Source: Ochotona curzoniae (lineage: Eukaryota; Chordata; Mammalia; Lagomorpha; Ochotonidae). From it: a stretch of DNA of 64,000 nt. A program made the translations under genes and the position numbers. The stretch spans positions 21,629,501 to 21,693,500 of the forward strand of contig NW_024466512.1 of NCBI RefSeq assembly GCF_017591425.1, given 5' to 3'. Positions 54,711 to 64,000 of the stretch are shown piece after piece (positions within the stretch are counted from its first letter, which is position 1; every line of letters starts with the position of its first letter). Below the pieces are notes generated by a model. The model was not told where the DNA came from. It did no database searches and worked only from the letters and a program-made list of their open reading frames with translations.

Positions 54711-55013
54711 CTTTTTAAGATTCATTTACTAATTATTGGAAAGTCAGATTTATAGAGAGGAGAGACAGATGAGCTTCTATCCACTGGTTTTCTTCCCAAG
54801 TGGCTGCAACAGCCGAAGCCAGGAACTAGGTGCTTTTTCCAGGTCTCCCAGTGGGTGCAGGGTTCCAAGGCTTTGGGCTGTCCTCTACTGCTTTTTTAGG
54901 CCACAAACAGGGAGCTGGAAGGGAAGTGGAGCAGCCGGGATACAAATCAGTTCCCATATGGGATTCTGGCGCAAGCAAGGCAAGGACTTGGCTACATAGA
55001 ACCAGGCCCCAAA
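54711..55013 (-). mobile_element. CSINE, minus
   Basis: TTATTGGAAAGTCAGATTTA start, GGGTTCCAAGGCTTTGGGCT core and GAACCAGGCCCC end. Confidence 0.85.
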
Positions 55014-58000
55014 AATAAATTTTTGAAAAATATAAACACAATATGAATAATGCCACAAAGAACAAAAAGGGTAGGAGGGAAAAAAAGTGTATGTTTCTAT
55101 GGTGGACAAATTCACAGCCCCTGCTGAATACATATGTTCTTTCACTTAATCAAACACACATAATGTAGGCACTGCTGTGATTAAAAAAGAACCCCAAGCA
55201 GCTTAAGCCGGGGAGATTACTCAGGTGAATCAACCTAACCACAGCAGGCTTTTAAAGGTGCAGTTTTCTCCCACTGCTTGCAGGAGAGGAATAGGGCTAA
55301 CAGCAAGGAATGTGCTCTGTCTGGAGGGGCTGGGCAGTCCCTGGCCCCTAGGCAGTACAGGAAAATGGCTCTCAGCCCTGCACTGACAAAATGTCCAACC
55401 CCAGAGCCCTGGCTGATTCCAGTCCTTGGTACCAAGAGCAGAAGAGCAGTCACACAATCTCTGACTTCTGAGCTACAGACGTAGAATATAATCATATAAT
55501 ATGACCATATGGGTCTAAGTGGTCATGAGCTGGCATTTGAATTGGATACAAAGACAGGAGAGACTTCAGCATTGCTACACGGGGGAGGAACAGTTTAGAC
55601 AACAGGAGTTGTGAGGGCAAAGGTCCAGGGTGCCAGTCTGTCTGGCAATCCCATGAAACAGAGTGCCTGCTGGAGCTGGAATCAGGGAGCAAACAAAATT
55701 AAGTCTGGAGAAGTAGACCAGGCCACATCATCCCAGTGGTGGCAGCTAATTCCAAAGATTGCCCCCAAGCAAAAAGTCCTGATGACTGTCCGGCTGTGAA
55801 GGGGTGGGAGTTAGGCCCTATCCTTTTAATCTAGGCTTTTACCTACAGAATGTGGAAGTCACATGAAGGGATTCTAAGACCAGGCAGCTTCTGTTTATTT
55901 CCTCCTACAGCCCTGAGACATGACGGAAAACATTCAGGTTACCCTGCTGGAAAGAGGCAGAGAAGTCTGAAGGATAAGAAGCTTTGGGGGTAGAAGGGTG
56001 GGGAAAGGAGAGGGGAAGCTTCAGAGTGATGCAGTCTGATGCCTTTTAAAAGGACCACTGCTGTACAGAGAACAGATCATAGGGCTCACAAATGGAAACA
56101 AGGAGGCCAACTGAAATATGTTCCCATGGTCTATAAAAGATGACAGTCTTCTGGACTTCAGGGGTAGCTACAGAGGTGGTGGGAAACAACTGACAGCAGT
56201 GGATAAACTGAAGGCAGATCCAATTGGATTTCCTGATATGAGTGGAAAAAACAGAGCGGAGGGAGAATTATAACCAAGTCTGAAGCTGACAGAATATTGA
56301 GAAATCAGGAGAACTTGTTTGAATTTTATAGTACAATTTTGTAGAGACCAAGATTCCCCCACCCCAACAGATTTTCTCCTCATTGCTACAATAGTATAGT
56401 CCTTCATAGGGAGTCATGCTTCCATCAGTCTGTTATTTAAGTGTGGCCCGACACTGCTGATACAGACAGTGTATGTCAGACAGTCTAGCATCCAATTGTC
56501 TACACATTTCCAACAGTTTCATTGGGAGTCCATCTTTGATTTGGGACAGGGATGCATATGCACTGTATTCCCATCTGGATATGGTAGTCTCTATTACTCC
56601 ATCACTATACATTCCCATTAACGAGAAGCCATGAAATAAGGTAAACAACCAGTATGAATTAGAACAACAACAACTGGGTACTTTTGAAAGTGATGTGATG
56701 GATCTTGGGTATATTTACTTGGCCCTAATTTGGTTCATTTTTGCCTATATGTAATGAAAGTGCCACAAAACTGTATCAAATCTGGAAAATCTATTTCTGC
56801 TAATTAAGGCACAGGCTGGCTACAGTATCTAATATCAAATCCAATCTGTATTTTTTTTTTTTTAACACAAATGGTTTCCAATACACAGTTGAATGTATAC
56901 TCTCAAGAATGGTGTTAGGCCATTTGTCTTGACACAGAAAGAGCTGACACCTGTAAACAGTAAGTCCTGGTATGCAGCGCTGGAGATTTCCTGGAATAAA
57001 TGCCACTGTTGTCTGTGATAGCGACTAAAAATGATTAATAAGAACCTTGTTGGACACAGGCCTCAGGGGACACCAGGATGCTTTTTGTGTAGGTTATTTG
57101 TTTGCATCTCAGAAAAGGAAAACTCATGAAATGTGGAGTGAGATTTTAGAGAGTTAACAAATAGGTGGGCTTGCAAGCTTGACCAAATGCCACTCTCAGC
57201 CCTGCAAGGAAAACCTCTCACTCCACCATCTTTCATGTATTTGCTGTTTGGCTTTTAAAGGGTGGAAATAGACTCAGGCTCCCCCCACCCCCCAGAGTAC
57301 TGTCTTCAGGATATAGATCAGCAGGCTAAGTACCAGAGAAGAATGCTCAGCACCTTAATGAGGGGATTCCATTTATACTTTACATAAACTAGACGTTGGT
57401 TTATGCTCATGAGGTTGTCACCCTTTGATCAGTGGCTGTCCAGGTCAGACCCAACAAGCTTGGTTATCCTTCTGGAAGAGCTAAGGGTCAGTCAAAACTT
57501 CCTGGTGGCATTCACAGAATAAGGGACGTTTGCTTTTAGAAGTGAAGTCTAAACTGTGATTTCACATATTTGCTATTCGAGGTGGTATTACATCTTAGTC
57601 ACCACTCCTCCAGAATACCTCCTTTGAGTATCTGATAGCCACTATGACTTCCAATGAGTTACTCTTAGCCCCTACTTCATATTGTATTATTTTCAAAGTC
57701 TTGGAGTAAAAAGAACTGATTTCAAATTTACCTCAATTTACCAAGTGACAAGCAATTGATAACTTTATATTTCTGAAACATCTATAAGATGGGGATATTA
57801 ATAAAAGATTTCATTGGATTTTTTGTTTTTATTGGAATTTATAAGGTTCAAATAAAAATATGCCATGAAAAAAGCATGCTTCATATACTAGCATGTATAC
57901 TGTGAGTACCCAATAAATGAACACACTTAATGAACTTATGACACTATTGGAGTTGTATGTTCCTCCTTTTGGAAAACATACTCTTCCTTACTACATAATC

Positions 58001-58160
58001 CATGTTTTACTTTAATTATCAATGAATATCCATTAACGTGAACTTTGTGAACGCATCCATCTGTGGAAGAGCTCACATGTCTCCTCTGTGTTCCTCTGAG
58101 CGTAGCCAGCTTCCCTAAGAGTAATCACTACAACTTATTTCACTTTAAAACTATATTTTT
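55014..58160 (-). other. BTRC: BTRC intron, no feature seen
   Basis: Unique intron DNA. I saw no BTRC exon, RNA gene or clear repeat. Open frames (for example 55,278-55,484) lack family resemblance. Confidence 0.5.
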
Positions 58161-58161
58161 G

Positions 58162-58482
58162 GGGCCCGGCGCAATGGCCTAGCAGCTAAACCCTGAACAC
58201 GCTGGCGGGATCCCATATGGGCGCCAGTTCTAATCCCGGCAGCTCCGCTTCCCATCCAGCTTCCTGCTTGTGGCCTGGGAGAGCAGTCGAGGTTGGCCCT
58301 AAGCTTTGGGGCCTTGCTCCTGCGTTGGAGACCTGAAGAGGTTCCTGGTTCCCGGCTTCGGATTGGCGCAGAACCAGCCGTTACGGTCACTTGGGGAGTG
58401 AATCATTGGACAGAAGATCTTCCTTTCTCTCTCTCCTCTTCTCTGTATATCTGGCTTTGTAATAATAAATAAATCTTTTTAA
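58162..58482 (+). mobile_element. Young CSINE with perfect 15-bp duplication
   Basis: GGGCCCGGCGCAATGGCCTA to AATAAATAAATCTTT. AAAACTATATTTTTG is at 58147-58161 and 58483-58497 with no mismatch. It is among the most recent insertions in the window. Confidence 0.95.
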
Positions 58483-58499
58483 AAAACTATATTTTTGAG

Positions 58500-58715
58500 G
58501 TAGAAAAGAAGAGGAAGAGAAAGAGTGCGTATACGTGTGTGAACACTCCAGAGGTATGATCAGATCTGCTTGCTTACATCTGGAGAGTGAACCCAGGACC
58601 TGCAGCCCTCACCGCGGCCTCCCAGGGAGTGCCCAGGCAGGGAGCTGAGGTCAGGAGCTGGAGCTTGGATTCAAACCCAGGTACTCTGCTAAGACTGCTA
58701 AACTCAACATTTGCT
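58500..58715 (-). mobile_element. Old SINE, minus
   Basis: GGATTCAAACCCAGGTACTC is the reversed B-box region. GGAGCTGAGGTCAGGAGCTG precedes it. Confidence 0.55.
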
Positions 58716-58769
58716 CTTCTTGTTTCTTTTTTTTTTTCCCTTTTTTAAGGTTCAGTCTTAAAAATCATC

Positions 58770-59960
58770 TGCCTATAAAACTCACAGTAGCAGTAAAGAA
58801 CACAAAATACTTGAGAATAAATGACAAGATATGTGTAATACCTGCAAAATTTAAAATATTGCTAAGGGATATTTCAGAAAGATTTAGATGAACACTGCTG
58901 AGTTGTTCATTCCTTTTGAATATATTTAGAGAGTTAGCACAACTAAATCAAAATCCCAGAGGTGACAATACTGAATTTCACGATATGCAATACTAATTAA
59001 GACTGTTGTGACTTGATATGAGAAATAAGAGCAGATCTGTGGAACAAAATATAGAGTCCAGAAACATCCTCACATATGACTAATTTTTGAGAAAGGAGAT
59101 GATAGGGAAATGAAGGTCATCTCAACAACTCATGCTGAAACAACTGGATATCTACAGAGAAAAAAATGGATCTTGTTTCCTATCTCAAACCACATATAAA
59201 TATGAACTTAAGTGTGTCCTGAACTTATACAACCAAAACTTCCAGAAGAAAGCAAATAAGAAGATTTTGGAGGCCTTGGATTGGCAAATATTTTATAAGT
59301 ATGGCACAAAAGGATATTACCATTTTTTGATAAAAGGAAAAAAGTTGATGACTTTTTTTGGCAAGAATGAAGCACAACTGGCTCTATCTTACATTGTTGG
59401 CAGTAATGTTTAATGGTACAACCAGCTTTGGAAAACAGGTTGATAATTTTGTGCTAATATGAAATGTAATCTTACCATGACCCAGCAATTCCACTTTAGG
59501 TATTTACCCACCTAAAATGAAATATAGTGCCACACAAAACCTTGTACATCAATATGCATGACTCCTTTATTCATAACAATCCTAAATTACAGAAGCCTAA
59601 ATGCTCACAAGAGACGAACTGTGATATATAAACACAACAAAATAGTAGGTAGAAATAAAAGATGAACAACACATATACAAAATGACAGAATGAATCTCAA
59701 AAACATGATGAATAAAAGAAGCCAGGCAGAAAAGACTACATATTGTATGGTTGTACTTATGAGAAACTTAAGGAACAAAGAATTTAATTTTTAATTATAA
59801 AAATAAAAATAAGGCAGTGGTTACCTGGAGCTAGGTGTGGGGATGGGTATGATTAGGAAGCGGCACAAGGGATCTTTTGGTACAATAAAAAACCCCATCT
59901 TCATTATTATAAAGTGTATTCAATTGTCAAAATCCATTGTATGCAAATTATATCTTGATA
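58770..59960 (+). mobile_element. Old L1 fragment, sense
   Basis: AACTGGATATCTACAGAGAA, GACCCAGCAATTCCACTTTA and the plasmid-free A-rich tail region resemble the end of L1 open frame 2 and its 3' UTR. The frame at 59,132-59,413 is a decayed remnant of it. Confidence 0.65.
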
Positions 59961-60924
59961 ACGTTGACTTTAAAAAGCTTCTAATGATAGAAGAGTATTC
60001 ATAAAGAGAAATGGCACTGTTCTTCTGATTTCAACTGTAGCAAAGATGTTAAATTTGTAGGAACCCGACAAAAGCCTTTGTTTTCAAGCCTGTTCCCTGT
60101 ACTATCCTCTCATACAGATTCTTCTGTAAATGTAGCAAAATTTCAATTTAAGAACCTCTGAAAATCCACAAGGGTACAGTGAAGAGGTTCAATATTAAAA
60201 AACCAAAAGGGCTGTATATTAGAGCTTATGGGAGACAGGGTAATGGTTACTGGTGTTAGTAGCATTGATTTGACTTCCCCAGCAAAAGCCTGATGACTCA
60301 AACACTACTGCTCAAATGTCTAAGAAAGCTGACAAACAGCCTCAGTTAAATGGTAACACTAACTTTCTGCCACCACTGCACATCTCTTCTGTCTTTCTGT
60401 TTACAGTAAACTGCTGTCTCCAAAAGAAGAAAGAAGCTGCCAAGTGACAAGCACACAAAATGTTAAGTATTTAAAGGACCACCCTCAAGTATTCAAAGGG
60501 CCATCCTAGGAGCTGACATTATTATCACCTCCAAATTTATCATGGATTTCTTAAAAGCTGCAGCCCAGGTCACGAGAGAAAAACAGACCCTTGCAGACGC
60601 TGACTGACCCAACCACCACCACTACGCTATTAAATGTGCCAACTTGCTAGCTGTAGTGTACCACAGCGGGAAAATACAGCAATGCTAGTGAAATCTGATG
60701 TATAAGATGACAGGTGCTTCTGGTTGGCCGTCTTCTAAGAACACTGATTTTGAGGAAAAGCTCTGGCATAGTAAACTGAAGTAAAACGGGAAGTGATCAT
60801 TAAGATGGTGAATTAAATTAAGAATAAAACAGACAACGGCTATAACCTAGGAGGGACAGAACAATTCTGACTAAGCCTGAACTTTAGACTTGTCAAGCAA
60901 CCAACAACAACAATAAAAAAATCT

Positions 60925-61130
60925 CAAAATCTTATTGCTTTGAAAGACAGTTACACAGAGAGAAGAACCAGAGATCATCCATCCACTGGTTCATTTCCCT
61001 ATAGGCCAGGGGTTCTTTGGCCATCTTCCATTGCTTTTCCAAGTACATTTGCAGGAAGGTAGATCAGAAATGGAGCGGCTTGATTTGATGCCAGTGGCAT
61101 AATAACCTGTTGTACCACAGCACCAGGCCC
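60925..61130 (-). mobile_element. Truncated SINE, minus
   Basis: CTTATTGCTTTGAAAGACAG start and TGTACCACAGCACCAGGCCC end. The middle is shortened. Confidence 0.7.
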
Positions 61131-61177
61131 TCCTTGAGATTTTGTCAAGTACTTCATCTGTGCCTTAGAAACATTTA

Positions 61178-61455
61178 CACTGGGCCTGACACCATAGCCT
61201 AGTAACTGAAATCCTCGGTTTGCACGTGCCAGGATCCCATATGGGCACCAGTTCTTCCCATCCAGCTCCCTGCTTGTGAGCCTAGGAAAGTAGCCGAGGA
61301 AGACCCAGAGTCTTGGGACTCTGCACCGTGTGGGAGATCTGGAAGGAACTCCTGGCTCTTGGCTTTGGATTGGCTCAGCTCTGGTTGTTGTAGCCATTTG
61401 GGGAATGAACCAGCAGATGGAAAATCTTTCTATCTCTCTTCCTCTCTGTAAAACA
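61178..61455 (+). mobile_element. CSINE, plus
   Basis: ACTGGGCCTGACACCATAGC head, GGATCCCATATGGGCACCAG box and CTTCCTCTCTGTAAAAC end. Confidence 0.85.
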
Positions 61456-61468
61456 ACGATTGTTTCTT

Positions 61469-61735
61469 GGGGCCTGCAGTGCCAGGATCCCATTTGGGCG
61501 CAAGTTGCTCTACTTCCAGGTCCCTGGAAAAGTGCCTGAAAAAGCATGGGAGATGATCTAGGTGCCTGGTACCAAGTACTTATATGGGAGACTCTGAAAA
61601 AGCTCCCGGCTCCTGGCTCCGGCCTGGTCCAACTCTGGTTGCTGTGGCCTCTGCGAAGTGGTCCAGTGGACAAGATTTCCCTTTCTCTCCTCTGTCTGTA
61701 ACTCTGTGTTTCAAATGAATTTTTTTTTTTTGCTT
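61469..61735 (+). mobile_element. SINE, plus, 5' shortened
   Basis: TTGGGGCCTGCAGTGCCAGG joins directly to GATCCCATTTGGGCGC, so part of the head is missing. The end is TTTCAAATGAATTTTT. Confidence 0.7.
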
Positions 61736-62639
61736 TTTACAAGAAGGATTGTTAACTATTAGCAGTCAAGTTTTGGGTTCTTCAACTTTGTAACTTTCAG
61801 GGAACAAGATATATTCCATTATCTTTATTGGGTTAAAATGGAGAGTGGGAGATCAAATGAAAAAAAAAAAAAAGGTGGTTACATGCATTGAATCGGACAC
61901 ATATTTTAGCAGAAGTAATTCTTACATTCTTCAGTGAAATATTGCATAAATATTTTAACAGCCCCTACTAAATATGATTACATATTAGGTGAACTCATAA
62001 ATACGTCAGATCTGATTAGTGAATGTGAAAGACAGGAAGGGACAGATTTGTCAGCAGAAGGAAAGTTAACATGAATCTGACCAATTTCTAATAACTAACA
62101 AGGAAAAGATTGCAATCTTGCCAATTATTTTAAATAAAACTAGAAAATGAACTCACCAAGTTACAGTGTACATGATTATTTAAAAACCACACATTTAATA
62201 ATCTTTTTTTCTCCTGTTTACTAACTTTAGGCAAAGCCATAGAAGAATGTACCAAAATCAAAATAAAGACATTTTTATGATTTCCTGATTTTTTATATAG
62301 AGGGACAGGATAGTTGACAAGTTTTAGATTTCAAACTTCTGTTTGTTTTAGTGGGCCTCCCTTCTGCAACTTTATAGCTTTCAGGGCGATAGGCTCTTTT
62401 GTTCTAAACGAAGAAACTCACACAGTGGTTTAATTTACTGCTGCATCATTACAGCTACTAACTACACATACCTCCAAGGCTGGTAAACCCACTGATGTAG
62501 ACAGTGCCACCTTAAAAGGGTTTTTGGATAGGTCCTGGTGATGGGGTGGCAGCGGGGTGGGGGTAGGGGGAAGAGGACATAATGTTTAATTATAAGAAAT
62601 GATTGAAACAGGCACAGGCATACCCCGGGTGCCTCTGCA

Positions 62640-63060
62640 CTGCAGCAGGCTCTAAACTTGTTATCGTTAATGGTTTAAATTTCACTGTGCTAATCATTTC
62701 AGGACACAAGCCTTTCTTGATAATCTAATGAATTATTCCAACATCCTTCAGCAGAAAAAAAATCCTCCATGACAGCACTAATTACAAGACGTTTTCCCAG
62801 TGCTTATGTAAAATATGACAGAGCAGCAGCTCAGGGAATTGCAGAAAACTGCTTCTAATTTCCACTGAGAAACTGACAAACACCTCTCTTTCATCTCTCC
62901 CAGCTCTCAAGTAAGATTTAACTTTCTCATTTAGTTAATTACCGAGTGAGGATCATCATTTCCCCGGATCGGAGCGGCACAGAGCCTTTATCGTGTTAAC
63001 TTGTGAACTTGATCGATGGCTGCTGCTAAAACTTAATAACTTCACCCCCTGGCAAATTGT
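62640..63060. promoter_or_regulatory. Candidate intronic regulatory element in BTRC
   Basis: A repeat-free island of unique sequence. It has TGACAG at 62770-62775 and 62816-62821, CTAATTAC at 62778-62785, TTAATTA at 62935-62941, a CpG-containing CCCCGGATCGGAGCGGC, and TGATCGATGG (CUT/ONECUT-like) at 63010-63019. Homeodomain and TALE-type cores are dense. Enhancer function is inferred. Confidence 0.4.
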
Positions 63061-63649
63061 AAGATAAATATAATAGGAGAAACTCTGACAGTAAAAACCT
63101 GCCAGAAATGAGTGCTGTGTTTATGTTTCTTTGCAGGCAGCAAAAAAACAACCGACAGCTTATTACTGGGTGCGTGTTACTTATATTTAAAAGACTCCAG
63201 GCAGTTAACTTTCTATATACTGCTAAAACTTCACTCACAAGATGGCAAAAAAGGGGGGGGGGGGAAGCACTAGTGACGTAGAGGAAGGGAAGTGAGAGGG
63301 CAACATACAAATCACGCAAAATCTTTCAAAGTATCCTATTTACCATATAAATATCCAACCAACATACATAGGACTAGAATCCTTTATTTTAAATAATAAT
63401 TCTAAACTTCAAAGACATTTATGAACTATAACTTGGAGCAAAGCAAGAGAAATTTTGCTAATTCAGATTTGTTCACTGACTATAGGTCTGTGCCTGAAGA
63501 ATTCAATTAAGTGAAGAATTCCTAGTTCTCTTTTCAAATACCCCTGCAGCTAGAAAACCATTCACCATCTATGTCACTTAACTCTTTGTGAAACAATGTG
63601 TACACTAAAGATAGGAAATTAGTGACCTAGTCTAGAATACATCATTTAG

Positions 63650-64000
63650 TTTTTTTTTTTTCTTTTAAACATAGAAGGCTTTATTTGGGGGGACGCGGGA
63701 TCTAGTCAAACAGGCTGAACTCCATGTCATCGTCTGACTCCTCCAACTCTTCCTTTTTTCCCTCTTTCTCTTCTGCTGCTGCGGGGGCCGCACCAGCAGC
63801 TGGGGCTGCGGATCCCAGGGCAGCAGACACGGGCGCAGCCCCACCAGCGGGCACACTGGCCAGCTTGCCAATGCCCTGGGCGATTACATCCTCGATGTTC
63901 TTGCCAGTGAGCTCACTGACGACCTTGTTGAGCCTCTCGTTGTCTGCCTTGATGCCCACACTGTCCAGGATCTTTCTGATGTCCTTGGCGCTGGGCAACG
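63650..64000 (-). pseudogene. RPLP2: RPLP2 retrocopy (acidic ribosomal protein P2), 5' end off window
   Basis: The minus strand reads [40 protein letters not shown], an Ala-rich hinge and an acidic tail with stop TAG at 63,704-63,702. It then has AATAAA (63,685-63,680) and an A tail (T run at 63,650-63,661). P2 forms the ribosomal stalk with P0 and P1. The sequence is continuous where the parent gene has introns, so it is a processed copy in a BTRC intron, in the same orientation as BTRC. The nearly invariant C-terminus MGFGLFD reads MEFSLFD here, which would weaken translation-factor binding. The frame is open to the window edge, so it is either a young pseudogene or, less likely, an expressed retrogene. 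Confidence 0.9.

Noticed and set aside
60999..61673. 224-residue minus-strand frame
   Set aside because: It runs through three SINEs; the protein text is translated SINE sequence.
54063..63649. Additional BTRC N-terminal exons
   Set aside because: I searched the minus strand for the expected N-terminal segments and splice sites and found none, so they should lie beyond the right edge.

Overview
The window is mammalian nuclear DNA. Genes are broken into exons with GT/AG introns, CpG-rich promoter DNA is present, and the introns are full of tRNA-derived SINEs and old L1 fragments. The youngest SINEs begin GGGCCCGGCGC, carry the box GATCCCATATGGGCGCC, end in A-rich tails and have perfect 13-15 bp target duplications. 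From memory this is the lagomorph CSINE type, closer to pika (Ochotona) than to rabbit. I am confident of a lagomorph and moderately confident of pika.

The gene order matches the human 10q24 block BTRC-POLL-DPCD, here read from the opposite strand. DPCD lies on the left, on the minus strand, with only exon 1 and part of intron 1 present. It shares a short CpG-rich bidirectional promoter (about 3.21-3.35 kb) with POLL, which is complete on the plus strand: eight coding exons, 4,094-10,495, predicted 577 residues. BTRC is on the minus strand, with its last ten coding exons between 54,062 and 30,952 (497 residues) and a 3' UTR of about 4.1 kb ending near 26.84 kb. Its N-terminal exons lie beyond the right edge. 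POLL and BTRC converge tail to tail.

From 10.9 to 25 kb the sequence is GC-rich, has almost no SINEs and holds no recognisable gene. It contains several short AT-rich islands dense in TAAT-type and TGTCA/TGACAG motifs, which look like developmental non-coding elements. A similar island sits in a BTRC intron at 62.64-63.06 kb. From 31 kb onward the sequence is AT-rich BTRC intron DNA crowded with SINEs. An intronless RPLP2 retrocopy runs off the right edge on the minus strand.

The three genes do separate jobs. POLL is a nuclear family X DNA polymerase for base-excision repair and end joining. BTRC is the substrate receptor of an SCF ubiquitin ligase. DPCD is a cilia-linked chaperone partner. 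They share a neighbourhood rather than a pathway. No unprecedented protein system is visible. The most interesting material is non-coding: the promoter motif architecture, a 17-bp palindrome, the TGTCATC cluster, the intronic island, and inverted SINEs flanking a BTRC exon.
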